The notes below the pieces were generated by a model. That model was not told where the DNA came from. It did not search any database and saw only the letters and a program-made list of their open reading frames with translations. Below are positions 8,572 through 16,280 of a DNA stretch of 48,298 nt, one piece after another. Position 1 is the first letter of the stretch, and the number at the start of each line of letters is the position of its first letter. The DNA comes from BOG-1184 sp049514575. GTDB lineage: Bacteria; Fibrobacterota; Chitinivibrionia; Chitinivibrionales; Chitinispirillaceae. The DNA is taken from NCBI GenBank assembly GCA_049514575.1, contig JBEKUX010000020.1, positions 1-48,298 on the forward strand. The letters are read 5' to 3'. The position numbers and the translations under genes are program-made.

Positions 8572-9819
8572 ATGGCAAAATATTTCTACAAAGCGCGGGA
8601 TACCAGCGACAGGGTCGTCACCGGCAACATTGAAGCCGTAAATATCGACGAGGCCTCTGACCGCCTCGGCGAAAAGAAACTCGTCCCGATCCAGATCGAC
8701 GAACTCAATTTCGACGGCTCACGCAAACAGCAGAACATCACCGAACGGTTCAAGGCGAGTTTTGCCGTCACCAAGAACAAGGTCGCGTATCAGGACGTGG
8801 TGTTTTTCACCCGGCAGCTGGCAACCATGATCGAGGCGGGCGTGCCGCTTGTCAAATCACTCGAACAGCTCGCCACCTCCGAGAAACCGATCTTTAAAAA
8901 GGTCATCCAGACGATCGCCGACGACATTTCGCGCGGCAACACCTTCTCCGATTCGGTGTCGCGCCACCCCGGCGCGTTCAACAATCTTTTCGTGTCGATC
9001 TGCCACGCCGGCGAAGTTGCGGGCGCGCTCGACAAAGTGCTCGACCAACTGGCCACCTACATGGAGTACACCGAGTCGCTGCGCGGCAAGGTCAAGTCCG
9101 CGATGCGCTACCCTTCTTTCATCGCCGGGTTCGTCACGCTCCTTGTCGCCGGCATCCTGTGGAAACTCGTTCCGATCTTTCAGAACCTTTACGCCGGCTT
9201 CGGCGCCAAGCTGCCGGCCCCGACGCTGGCGCTGGTCAATATTTCAAATATTTTCCGCAATAACCTCCCGTTCGTTATCGTCGGGGTCTTTGCCGCTTTC
9301 ATCGGTTACAAAATGGCGATGATGGACGAGCGGGTAAAATATCAGGTCCATAAATACATACTTTTTCTTCCCATCTTCGGCATCATCATGCGCAAAAACA
9401 TCTGGTCGCTTTTCTCCCGCACCATGGCGCTTCTCATGGAGGCAGGCACACCGATCCTTCAGGCCACCGAAATCTGCGGCGCAGTGGTCGGCAATAAAAT
9501 GTTCTCCAAAGCGCTCGAAGACGTCTATGCGGCACTCCGCCGCGGCGAGCTCTTAAGCCAGTCGCTTTCGAAAACAGGGATTTTCTCCCCCATGATCGTG
9601 CAGCTGGTGTCCACGGGCGAAGAGTCGGGCAAGGTCGACGAACTGCTGCGCAAGGCGGCAGAATTTTACGAAAGGGAAATCAAGAACACGGTCGACTCGC
9701 TTGCCTCGATCATCGAGCCGGTGCTCATCATCATCCTCGGCGGTATTGTGGGCAGCATCCTTATCTGCCTCTATCTGCCGGTATTCTCGCTCGGACAGGT
9801 CATTTCAGGAGCGCACTGA
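8572..9819 (+). CDS. pilC: Type IV pilus inner-membrane platform protein PilC
   Basis: 415 residues, the normal PilC/GspF length. The frame is open further upstream, but ATG 8572 follows AGGAGA and gives the expected N-terminus MAKYFYKARD. PilC forms the inner-membrane platform that couples the cytoplasmic ATPases to pilin extraction and assembly. Two T2SSF domains are visible. The first (about 85-205) has FFTRQLATMIEAGVPLVKSLEQL, and the second (about 285-410) has LFSRTMALLMEAGTPILQA, each followed by the conserved GE-SG segment (STGEESGKVDELL in the second). TM helices lie around 185-205, 235-260 and 385-410. It precedes the pilin cluster, separated by a repeat element. Confidence 0.96.
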   Translation: MAKYFYKARDTSDRVVTGNIEAVNIDEASDRLGEKKLVPIQIDELNFDGSRKQQNITERFKASFAVTKNKVAYQDVVFFTRQLATMIEAGVPLVKSLEQLATSEKPIFKKVIQTIADDISRGNTFSDSVSRHPGAFNNLFVSICHAGEVAGALDKVLDQLATYMEYTESLRGKVKSAMRYPSFIAGFVTLLVAGILWKLVPIFQNLYAGFGAKLPAPTLALVNISNIFRNNLPFVIVGVFAAFIGYKMAMMDERVKYQVHKYILFLPIFGIIMRKNIWSLFSRTMALLMEAGTPILQATEICGAVVGNKMFSKALEDVYAALRRGELLSQSLSKTGIFSPMIVQLVSTGEESGKVDELLRKAAEFYEREIKNTVDSLASIIEPVLIIILGGIVGSILICLYLPVFSLGQVISGAH

Positions 9820-9863
9820 AGAATGAACCGCTCCGCAACAAGCTGCGACTTATTCAGGTATGC

Positions 9864-9924
9864 AGCTCACCCCTTAATCCCCCCTCTTTCAAGAGAGGGG
9901 AAATTCGAATGCATGGATGAGTTA
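9864..9924. repeat. Intergenic inverted-repeat element, copy 3 (degenerate right end)
   Basis: The left arm AGCTCACCCCTTAATC and the central hairpin CCCCTCTttcaagAGAGGGG are well kept. The right end (GGATGAGTT) is imperfect compared with copies 1, 2 and 4. It lies 45 bases after pilC. The remainder of the 384-base gap before the first pilin gene is AT-rich and carries the promoter listed at 10015. A 67-codon open frame here is not credible. Confidence 0.65.
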
Positions 9925-10014
9925 AAGTCGGATCAAACGCTGGAAATTTTACCTATAAAAATTATACGACGTATCTCTTTATATATCAGCAACTTTAGCG
10001 CTTCAATAATTTTG

Positions 10015-10043
10015 TTGCTTTTTTAGTGCCGGTGGTGTATAAT
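10015..10043 (+). promoter_or_regulatory. Candidate promoter of the pilin cluster
   Basis: A perfect TATAAT lies at 10038-10043, 17 bases after TTGCTT (10015-10020, only the TTG matching consensus). Some 70 bases of AT-rich DNA upstream could act as an UP element. The pilin start is 160 bases downstream, giving a long leader. A strong dedicated promoter suits major pilin genes, but this is a sequence match only. Confidence 0.5.
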
Positions 10044-10203
10044 AATTTATAGAGGTTAGTAAATCATGCACTATTCCATTACACCATTCGCGGCAAAGGA
10101 GGCAGACGGCAAAAAGAAAGGGTATTTTCACAAGTCAATTATTGCGCTGCCCGGATGGGCGCGCATGCAGTACCTTAACCACTTTCTCATAAAAGGAGGC
10201 AGT

Positions 10204-10629
10204 ATGTTTCACCAGGTTCGTAAGGAAAAGGGATTCACCCTTGTAGAAGTGATCGTCGTAGCTGTTATTGTTGCGGTACTGGCCGCGGTCGCGATCCCGT
10301 TGTACATGGGATATATCAAGGACTCCCGTATAAATGTCGGCAATAACGTCGCTGGTACGATATCCAGCGCATGTGGTGCGAGCACGCAGCAGAAAGTCAC
10401 CTTTGCGACGGGAACTTTCGTTTCCCCGTCCGAGCCTACTGCTCCGGTGTCGCTCAATTTTGCGAGCGTCAGCGACAATACGGTCAAAAACACCATCGTT
10501 ATTCCGAACGATTACACGGCAGTTATTGCGGACGCGGCGCCGGGCAATTCAACCGGAACCGGATCGGTCACGTGTTATTACACCGATTACACGGCCACAT
10601 CGGCAAAGGTGTTTACCTACAAGCAGTAA
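10204..10629 (+). CDS. Type IV pilin 1, with one cysteine pair
   Basis: 141 residues. The frame is open for 46 codons upstream, but ATG 10204 follows AAAGGAGG and gives a short charged leader, MFHQVRKEKG, before the prepilin peptidase site (G/FTLVEVIVV, Glu at +5). The hydrophobic helix (about 11-32) anchors the unassembled subunit and later forms the fibre core. The C-terminal head is short, with two cysteines (in SSACGAS and VTCYYTDY), possibly a disulfide pair. It is the first of three adjacent genes with near-identical N-termini and different heads. Whether this or a neighbour is the main fibre subunit cannot be decided from sequence. Confidence 0.9.
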   Translation: MFHQVRKEKGFTLVEVIVVAVIVAVLAAVAIPLYMGYIKDSRINVGNNVAGTISSACGASTQQKVTFATGTFVSPSEPTAPVSLNFASVSDNTVKNTIVIPNDYTAVIADAAPGNSTGTGSVTCYYTDYTATSAKVFTYKQ

Positions 10630-10670
10630 AAGGAGACGGTTCGAGCAGTGATGAAGTTTGACAGGCAGTA

Positions 10671-10700
10671 TACCGGAACATGCGTTTGCATGTTCCGGTA
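10671..10700 (+). other. Perfect hairpin between pilin genes 1 and 2
   Basis: TACCGGAACATGC (10671-10683) and its exact reverse complement (10688-10700) enclose a four-base loop, GTTT. There is no T-run after it, so it is unlikely to terminate fully. A stable hairpin here could protect the 3' end of pilin 1 mRNA and set unequal pilin levels. That role is inference. Confidence 0.7.
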
Positions 10701-10741
10701 CTTATGATGAAAAAGGCCTTAAAGTGAAAAAGGAGAACGTT

Positions 10742-11140
10742 ATGGTAAAAAAAATGATCAGTAACAACAAGGGATTTACCCTTGTCGAAGTGATCGTGGT
10801 GTCCGTGATTGTCGCGGTACTTGCCGGAGTCGCCATTCCCCTCTATATCGGCTATGTCAACGATTCAGCGCAGAACATGGCGAATAATGAGGCGGCTGGA
10901 ATTGCGGCCGCAATATCCAGCGGCGTTAATTATGGATTTAATGGCACTATCGCATCCAGTCCTATAACCGGGCCTGCAAAAATTACATGGGCAAATACTT
11001 CATTCCCGGTGACCTTAACTCAGCCTATTTCGTACCAGGTTGGAAACGGTGTTGTAATCACCTATACCGGCTCGGTGACCAATGGCGGGGGTAACGGAAC
11101 AGTAACGGTAAGGGGCAAAGTCGCAAACTTTAACTTTTAA
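10742..11140 (+). CDS. Type IV pilin 2, no cysteines
   Basis: 132 residues from ATG 10742, behind AAAGGAGAACG. The frame also runs 28 codons upstream through the hairpin at 10671, but that part lacks a ribosome site and would spoil the leader. Leader MVKKMISNNKG, then FTLVEVIVVSVIVAV, with the prepilin peptidase site after the Gly and Glu at +5. The head is rich in Gly, Thr, Asn and Val, without cysteine or an obvious disulfide loop (for example VTNGGGNGTVTV). The first 50 residues closely match pilin 1, so the pair arose by duplication with head divergence. Confidence 0.9.
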   Translation: MVKKMISNNKGFTLVEVIVVSVIVAVLAGVAIPLYIGYVNDSAQNMANNEAAGIAAAISSGVNYGFNGTIASSPITGPAKITWANTSFPVTLTQPISYQVGNGVVITYTGSVTNGGGNGTVTVRGKVANFNF

Positions 11141-11170
11141 GTAAAATAGGAAAACCATCGATAATGAATG

Positions 11171-11224
11171 CGGCAAGCGAGAGGGACCATCTTGCCGCAG
11201 AGATGGTCGTTGTACCATTTTTTT
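11171..11224 (+). terminator. Attenuator-like set of mutually exclusive hairpins before pilin gene 3
   Basis: Three stems compete. CGGCAAG (11171-11177) pairs with CTTGCCG (11191-11197). GACCATCT (11185-11192) pairs with AGATGGTC (11201-11208). ATGGT (11203-11207) pairs with ACCAT (11214-11218), which runs directly into seven Ts (11218-11224). Neighbouring stems share bases, so they cannot form together. The last stem plus T-run looks like a weak intrinsic terminator located between pilin genes 2 and 3. The regulatory reading is inference. Confidence 0.5.
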
Positions 11225-11237
11225 AGAGAGGGATACA

Positions 11238-11585
11238 ATGCACGCTCTATCCGGTTATAAGGGATTTACCATTATCGAAGTTATTATTGTCGCAGTTATC
11301 GTGGCAGTGCTGGCCGCTGTGGGCATCCCCATGTACCGGGGTTATATTATGGGTCAGCGCCAGACCACGGTCAACAATCTTGCCCAGACCGCCGGGGCAG
11401 CGGCCAATTCGTACTGGAGAAGGACCAACATTGTTCCGGCCTATAACGATTTTCTGCCCATGAGCAATACGCTGGGTCTGTATTACAGCAACAGCGGGTA
11501 TAACATAACCATAAGCGGCAATACGATAACCGTAACGGATAAAACTTATACGACCATAAGCAACAGTACGGTCACTATCAACTGA
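11238..11585 (+). CDS. Type IV pilin 3, very short
   Basis: 115 residues from ATG 11238 with AGAGAGGG upstream. Leader MHALSGYKG, then FTIIEVIIVAVIVAVLAA with the prepilin peptidase site and Glu at +5. The head is only about 75 residues, without cysteines, and ends in Thr/Ser/Ile-rich strands (TITVTDKTYTTISNS). Very short pilins of this kind occur in T4aP of several phyla. The gene lies behind a possible attenuator, so it may be expressed at a different level from pilins 1 and 2. It could be a minor or alternative subunit. Confidence 0.88.
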   Translation: MHALSGYKGFTIIEVIIVAVIVAVLAAVGIPMYRGYIMGQRQTTVNNLAQTAGAAANSYWRRTNIVPAYNDFLPMSNTLGLYYSNSGYNITISGNTITVTDKTYTTISNSTVTIN

Positions 11586-11587
11586 TT

Positions 11588-12151
11588 ATGTGTATTATAA
11601 ATAATGATAGAGGATTTACGCTCATCGAGGGCATCGTGGCTGCAACGATTACATGCGTACTGGCCATGGTTTTATTCACGATCCTGCGAATGAACAACGA
11701 CGGTGTCTCAAAGGGTGCGGTCAATGCCACGATACAGATGCAGTACGAGACCGTTCTCGAACGGATAGGCTATTACACAAGAAAGGCAGCCGCGGTCCTC
11801 GACGGCAGCAACAGCAGCGAAACATGGACGGCATTCGATACCGGCAGCAACAACTTTACCTCGAAACGAACGAATTGTATCGTGATGTACGATACGGCAG
11901 GAAATATAATCAAGGGTTACAAGTTTGAGAGCTCCACGGTGAAGGAGTCGTCCGATGGAACAACCTATACGCCCTTCAAAGTGGGAAGTTCCGCCGTTCA
12001 GGCGATCGGGACGTATGCTTTTGCTCTCTCCAAGGACCGGCAGCAGGACACGGTCCTGCTGCAGGTGGTCTCTTCTTTCTTGAGAGAGAAGGACACGACC
12101 GCCCAAAGGCAAGAGCTGTTTAGGTGCCGCAGCAAGCGGCCGACGAGTTGA
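11588..12151 (+). CDS. Minor pilin (PilW/PilV-like prepilin)
   Basis: 187 residues. ATG 11588 starts two bases after the pilin 3 stop, without a good ribosome site, so translation is probably coupled. Leader MCIINNDRG, then FTLIEGIVAATITCVLAMVLF, a prepilin N-terminus with Glu at +5. The larger head (about 155 residues) lacks the major-pilin pattern and resembles minor pilins that prime fibre assembly at the tip. It is followed by a second minor pilin and a PilX-like gene, the usual minor-pilin grouping. Confidence 0.8.
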   Translation: MCIINNDRGFTLIEGIVAATITCVLAMVLFTILRMNNDGVSKGAVNATIQMQYETVLERIGYYTRKAAAVLDGSNSSETWTAFDTGSNNFTSKRTNCIVMYDTAGNIIKGYKFESSTVKESSDGTTYTPFKVGSSAVQAIGTYAFALSKDRQQDTVLLQVVSSFLREKDTTAQRQELFRCRSKRPTS

Positions 12152-12184
12152 CGCGGAGAGACCGAAAAAGAGGCGCATGACACC

Positions 12185-12631
12185 ATGAAAAAATCAAACC
12201 ATTGCAGCAAGGGTTTTTCGCTGGTAGAAGTGCTCGTGGCCGCGGCCATGGTCGCGCTTTCGCTCGTGTCCGTCGTCGCTTTTGTGCGCAAAGGCCAGGA
12301 TGAGGTCGCGATCGACAGGCACCGGCGGATGGCGCGCGGCATCGTCGAACGCACGCTGGAGAACCCGGCGTACGACATGATCAATTATTTAAACCTTGTT
12401 ACCAAGGATTCGCTGCGTACCAATCTTGACACTATCGATTGGAAAACAACCCCGCCCCTCACCGGGAACTTACGCGTCAAGATAAGCGATACAGTCACCC
12501 AGGCCGTCGCAACAGGCAGCAGCTTTCCCTATCGCAAAGTCACGGTGACCATGTCCTGGTATGAACATATAAACTCAAATCCGGACACTATCAGGTGTGA
12601 AAAACGCGTCACCGACGGCTATGGTCAGTAA
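12185..12631 (+). CDS. Minor pilin (PilV-like prepilin)
   Basis: 148 residues from ATG 12185, with a modest GAGG about 15 bases upstream. Leader MKKSNHCSKG, then FSLVEVLVAAAMVALSLVSVVAFV, a clear prepilin signal with Glu at +5. The head, with the RMARGIVERTLENPAYD segment after the helix, fits PilV-like subunits in which a helix continues past the membrane. It likely joins the tip complex with its neighbours. Its 3' end lies 64 bases before the next start. Confidence 0.82.
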   Translation: MKKSNHCSKGFSLVEVLVAAAMVALSLVSVVAFVRKGQDEVAIDRHRRMARGIVERTLENPAYDMINYLNLVTKDSLRTNLDTIDWKTTPPLTGNLRVKISDTVTQAVATGSSFPYRKVTVTMSWYEHINSNPDTIRCEKRVTDGYGQ

Positions 12632-12695
12632 GGGGTCAACGGAAAGCCGGGCGGGCAGAGTGAACGGAGCAGTGCAGTGCAAAAGGAGGTCTCCA

Positions 12696-14381
12696 ATGAA
12701 AAAAATGACAGGCGTTGCGCGTAAGGTAAATACGGCCGGGTCCGCTCTTATCGGCGCGATCGCCATATCCATTCTCATGGCAATTGCAGGCATCGGTTTC
12801 CTGCAGGTCACGTCCAGCGGGCTCAACAACGATACCGCGGCACTCGAGGACCTGAAGGCCCTGTGCGCCGCTGAGTCGGGCGCAAACATGGGCGTCAGAT
12901 GGCTCTGCAGCTATACCGCGTTTCCCTCGACGACTGCCGGCACGGTCCTCACGCCGTTCAACAATCCGATATTCGATACCGTCAATAACATGGATGTGTA
13001 TGTAACCGACTCGGTGTATGCGCTCAACGGCATGGCTACTGCTGCAATCAAGGCCGCGGCGTTCAAACACCCTTCAGGCGGCAGTACAAACGCCTCCACC
13101 TTTAAAAAACGGGTGACCATAGGCAACGTCCAGGTCAGTACCTTCGGGATCTATTGCACCTTTTACGACGGTTATCAGGCCACTAACACGGCGGGTGATA
13201 TTACAGGCTGGGGCGGATGGTCGGGCCGCACCTTTAACGGCCGGTTCCACATGAACAATATGGTCAATGTACTGCAAGCCACTTCTGATCCAACCCTTGG
13301 AACCGACCCGACCAAACGGGTCTATTTTAACGGCTATGTCACCATTGCAAGACCCGACAGCACGAACACGGCAGTGAAATCGGAATATGGGAACAACTAC
13401 GGGACCAGTACAGGGCCAAACAAGAACGATTACGATTCCGGCGTACTGGCAAACTGGACCGGCGGCATTACCACCGCCAAACTTGATTCGGTTTTTACGA
13501 GCAGCTACCAGTCGAACGTGTCGCCGATCAAACTGAACATTTCCAGAACCGACGGGATAAGCATGTGGAGCGATACCTCGGTCCACGATCAAAAAGACAC
13601 TCTGGCTTATAATCGGGTCAGGGATGAGGGCGACTCAAGTAAAAATAGAAGGCCTACGCTCCAATTCAACAACACTAATGCTTACTATCAATATTATGAT
13701 TCATCAGCTTCAAAATATAAAACCGACACTTTTACTATTTCCAGCAGCGGAACGATCTTCCGTTCCCGCAGGAACCTGAATGTTTTCGGCACGGTGACAG
13801 GCAGGGTCACGGTCGTCACCGATTCCGGGAAAAGCATCCTTCCTGTCGGGAACCTGGTGACAAGCGATTTCAATTCAACGGGTGATTCAATCCCTTTTTC
13901 TTCGACCAATATGATCGGACTTATTTCCGGAAAAGATATCCGTTTTAACGACAAGTGGGTAAGAGATACCATCGCAGCAGCCCCCACACAACAGGTCGGC
14001 CTAAGAGCTACCAGAAATGGAACAGACACCACGCTCAATATCACTGCCGGCATCATAGCGGTCAAGACAAAGGTGATCGGAGGAACAACGGTAAAATGCT
14101 GCGAATACTGGGACGGGATGTGGGAGGGCGCGCCATCAGATTCCGAACATTACAAGTACAACTTATACGGCAACCATATTCTCGCGGCCTACATGAGGTC
14201 CATCGCTGTGGATAATAATGGCATCTGGACGGGGGGATGCAAGCCCGGCGGGTTGTCGTTTTCCCACGACCCGCGCATGTATAAAAAACTGCTTCAGCCT
14301 CCGGGTTTCCCCGGAGTTTCAACGAAAAACGGTCTGTTCCTGCTTACCATAGGCGGCTGGCAGGAGGACAACAAGCTCTGA
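12696..14381 (+). CDS. PilX-like pilus assembly protein with large C-terminal domain
   Basis: 561 residues. The frame is open 33 codons further upstream, overlapping the minor pilin, but ATG 12696 follows a strong AAAGGAGGT and gives MKKMTGVARKVN. A hydrophobic helix (about 15-37, SALIGAIAISILMAIAGIGFL) is followed by an Ala-rich stretch with AAESGANMG, typical of the PilX N-terminal domain, which lacks the normal prepilin cleavage motif. The long C-terminal domain contains FNGRFHMNN, a G-R/P-x-H-x-N motif seen in large PilX-like/DUF4900-type proteins, and many beta-strand segments. It probably sits at or near the pilus tip. The adhesive or priming role is inferred. Confidence 0.75.
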   Translation: MKKMTGVARKVNTAGSALIGAIAISILMAIAGIGFLQVTSSGLNNDTAALEDLKALCAAESGANMGVRWLCSYTAFPSTTAGTVLTPFNNPIFDTVNNMDVYVTDSVYALNGMATAAIKAAAFKHPSGGSTNASTFKKRVTIGNVQVSTFGIYCTFYDGYQATNTAGDITGWGGWSGRTFNGRFHMNNMVNVLQATSDPTLGTDPTKRVYFNGYVTIARPDSTNTAVKSEYGNNYGTSTGPNKNDYDSGVLANWTGGITTAKLDSVFTSSYQSNVSPIKLNISRTDGISMWSDTSVHDQKDTLAYNRVRDEGDSSKNRRPTLQFNNTNAYYQYYDSSASKYKTDTFTISSSGTIFRSRRNLNVFGTVTGRVTVVTDSGKSILPVGNLVTSDFNSTGDSIPFSSTNMIGLISGKDIRFNDKWVRDTIAAAPTQQVGLRATRNGTDTTLNITAGIIAVKTKVIGGTTVKCCEYWDGMWEGAPSDSEHYKYNLYGNHILAAYMRSIAVDNNGIWTGGCKPGGLSFSHDPRMYKKLLQPPGFPGVSTKNGLFLLTIGGWQEDNKL

Positions 14382-14407
14382 GTTGCCGCACCTTCGGCCC
14401 CACAATC

Positions 14408-14488
14408 TCCCTGCTTTTGCCGGAGCGGCAGGGAATATGCTCTCAATGCGTGTTCACTCCTTGAGTTAAAGTCGAAGCTCCGCTTCGA
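14408..14488 (+). other. Two hairpins after the PilX-like gene
   Basis: TCCCTGC (14408-14414) pairs with GCAGGGA (14428-14434). TCGAAGC (14472-14478) pairs with GCTTCGA (14482-14488). No T-run follows either, so they are not standard terminators. They mark the end of the pilin block. The 286-base gap to pilM otherwise holds only the promoter listed at 14614. Confidence 0.45.
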
Positions 14489-14613
14489 GGAATTTGACCC
14501 ATAGAGGTTCGGGCTGCGGCGCACGATGCAACCTCTCGCCAAAAAATACCCTTTTCCCCGCACCTTTCACCGATGTATTTTTTAAAATTATTAGTGCCAG
14601 CAATAACGCAGTA

Positions 14614-14622
14614 TGCTATAAT
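14614..14622 (+). promoter_or_regulatory. Candidate extended -10 promoter of pilM-pilT
   Basis: TGCTATAAT at 14614-14622 is a perfect extended -10 element (TGnTATAAT). The position 17 bases upstream (GTGCCA, 14594-14599) is a poor -35, as is common for extended -10 promoters. The start of pilM is 46 bases downstream. It would allow the assembly-platform genes to be expressed separately from the pilins. Confidence 0.5.
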
Positions 14623-14667
14623 TTACGTACAGATATACAGCGCGGAAAACCATAGAAGACCATTGTA

Positions 14668-15615
14668 ATGGCTAAAACCATACTTACCTCCATCGGCATC
14701 GAATCCGACGCGGCCAGCATCCGTGCAGCAAAAGTCAATATCTCCCGTTCGGGCCTGAAGTCGGTGTTGCAGGTGGCAGGCCTGTCGGAACTGCGCGGAG
14801 ATTTTTCGAACGACGAGAACATCTCGGCCGGCATGAAAAAAATCAGGGAAAAAATTGCCGTCGGTCCCGGTGACCGGATAGCGACCTGCCTTGCGGGCAA
14901 GCAGGTGTACGTGGCCCAGCTCGCGTTCCGCAAGCTGCCTGACCTTGAACTCCGCAACGCGCTCAGACTCGAAATAAAAAAAAGCCTCCCGTTCGAAGTG
15001 GCGGGCGCCACCATCGACTTTCAGATCCTCGAAAGCACAAAGAAAGACGATACTCCCCAGATCGTGGTCACTGCGGTACCGGGCGTCCTGCTTTCGCGGC
15101 ACCTCCACATGATGGAGCGGCTCAGCATCAAACCGTGGGTGGTTGACGTATTTCCGCTTGCCATTGCCAATGCGTTCCACCTTTCACAGAAATCGATTGC
15201 CATAGGCATGGCCTACATTATCGTGCACGTGGGACCGGGAGTTGTCAACCTCGTGATCTGCGGCGACGACAACGTTCCGTTCTTTCACCGGAGCATCTAT
15301 TTCTCGTCCGACGAGGTCTTCGGGGAAGGCGTCACGCTTGAACCAAAAGAGATCGAAAAAAAACTCAGTGACTTTGCCGCGGAAATAGGCCGGTCGCTTG
15401 CTTTCTACGAAAAAACCTATTCAATTAAAAGCTTTGCCGGCGTGTTTCTTGAAGGAGAGTATCTCGATAACGAGTTTCTGAAAGACGCGATCGCCGCGAA
15501 AACGAGCCTGACGGTCGAAGTGGTTGATGTTTTCGCCCGGCTCAACCAGACGTCGAACGCACCGAAAGGCAAGTTCGAAGTGGCCATGGGCCTTGCGATG
15601 AGGAACACGACGTGA
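14668..15615 (+). CDS. pilM: Type IV pilus assembly ATPase-fold protein PilM
   Basis: 315 residues, slightly shorter than most PilM (about 350). PilM is a cytoplasmic actin/FtsA-like protein that binds the N-terminus of PilN and links the inner-membrane alignment complex to PilC and the motors. Visible family features are an N-terminal strand ILTSIGIESDAASIRAAKV, the segment LPDLELRNALRLEIKKSLPF (the usual E/K-rich helix before PF-E), and a late HVGPGVVNLVICGDDNVPFFHRSI block of the phosphate-2 type. No strong ribosome site precedes ATG 14668. The TGA stop is the first three bases of repeat copy 4. Confidence 0.9.
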   Translation: MAKTILTSIGIESDAASIRAAKVNISRSGLKSVLQVAGLSELRGDFSNDENISAGMKKIREKIAVGPGDRIATCLAGKQVYVAQLAFRKLPDLELRNALRLEIKKSLPFEVAGATIDFQILESTKKDDTPQIVVTAVPGVLLSRHLHMMERLSIKPWVVDVFPLAIANAFHLSQKSIAIGMAYIIVHVGPGVVNLVICGDDNVPFFHRSIYFSSDEVFGEGVTLEPKEIEKKLSDFAAEIGRSLAFYEKTYSIKSFAGVFLEGEYLDNEFLKDAIAAKTSLTVEVVDVFARLNQTSNAPKGKFEVAMGLAMRNTT

Positions 15616-15667
15616 CCTCACCCCCGTCCCCTCTCCTCAAGAAGAGGGGAAATGAAGGGTGAGGTCA
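15613..15667. repeat. Intergenic inverted-repeat element, copy 4, overlapping the pilM stop
   Basis: TGACCTCACCC (15613-15623) and GGGTGAGGTCA (15657-15667) are exact reverse complements. The centre CCCCTCTC...AAGAGGGG forms a second stem. The outer arm begins with the TGA that stops pilM, so the element touches coding sequence. It fills most of the pilM-pilN gap inside an otherwise tight operon. Confidence 0.8.
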
Positions 15668-15689
15668 TAAAAATTAGCAGGAACTTTTC

Positions 15690-16253
15690 ATGCGCTATAA
15701 CATAAATCTTGTCCGCCTGATGCGTTCCGAGGAACGGAAAGCCGTTGAACTCCGGAACCGGCTTTTCATCGTAGGGCTGTCGTGCGTCGGACTGCTCGGG
15801 GTCGCTGCGATCACCTTCACCTTCCAGGTGCTTGCCATGGAAGAGAAGTTGAGCAACGAAAAAATGGAACTGGCGAGGATCGAACAGCAGTACAGCAAGT
15901 ACAAGGCGATCCGCATGGTGATCGACAAGGCCGATATCGAGCGGCTTGACAGCCTCCAGACCAACCGTATCTTCTGGACAAAAAAAATTGCGGTAATGGC
16001 CAACTATCTGCCCGACGACTACTGGATCGTCCATTTCAGCAGTGACGGCAGAAACTTCAAAGTATCGGGCTTCGGTTACATTTCGCAGAAACAGGAACAG
16101 CTTATCACCATCGACGACTACCTGAACAAAGTCCGCGCCGATTCGTCCTATAAAGACGTTTTTAAAACGACCTATTTCAATTCGATGTCACGTTCGGACG
16201 AGGAAAAAGGGCAGGCGCAGCGCGTCGGTTTTGAATATTCATCCAATCAATAA
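15690..16253 (+). CDS. pilN: Type IV pilus inner-membrane alignment protein PilN
   Basis: 187 residues from ATG 15690 (AGGA upstream). The N-terminus MRYNINLVR holds the INL-type motif by which PilN docks into PilM. A single TM helix follows (about 27-50, LFIVGLSCVGLLGVAAITFTF), then a coiled coil (about 53-75) and a periplasmic ferredoxin-like domain (about 100-187) that pairs with PilO. The order pilM-N-O-P-Q is the classical T4aP operon order. The sequence itself is divergent, so assignment leans on the N-terminal motif, topology and position. Confidence 0.88.
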   Translation: MRYNINLVRLMRSEERKAVELRNRLFIVGLSCVGLLGVAAITFTFQVLAMEEKLSNEKMELARIEQQYSKYKAIRMVIDKADIERLDSLQTNRIFWTKKIAVMANYLPDDYWIVHFSSDGRNFKVSGFGYISQKQEQLITIDDYLNKVRADSSYKDVFKTTYFNSMSRSDEEKGQAQRVGFEYSSNQ

Positions 16254-16280
16254 AGGGGAACGGGACAGCCCGCACGGTAT

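Noticed and set aside
9823..10026. 67-codon open frame after pilC
   Set aside because: No ribosome site, unlikely composition, and it runs through repeat copy 3 and the AT-rich promoter region.
12597..12695. Longer N-terminus for the PilX-like protein
   Set aside because: It overlaps the minor pilin gene, has no ribosome site, and a strong AAAGGAGGT precedes ATG 12696.
14591..14605. Sigma-54 promoter near GTGCCAG
   Set aside because: The GG/GC spacing of TGGCAC-N5-TTGC is not met on either strand here.
7481..15667. Insertion sequence
   Set aside because: The inverted repeats flank no transposase or other coding sequence, and no target duplications were seen, so they are listed only as repeats.
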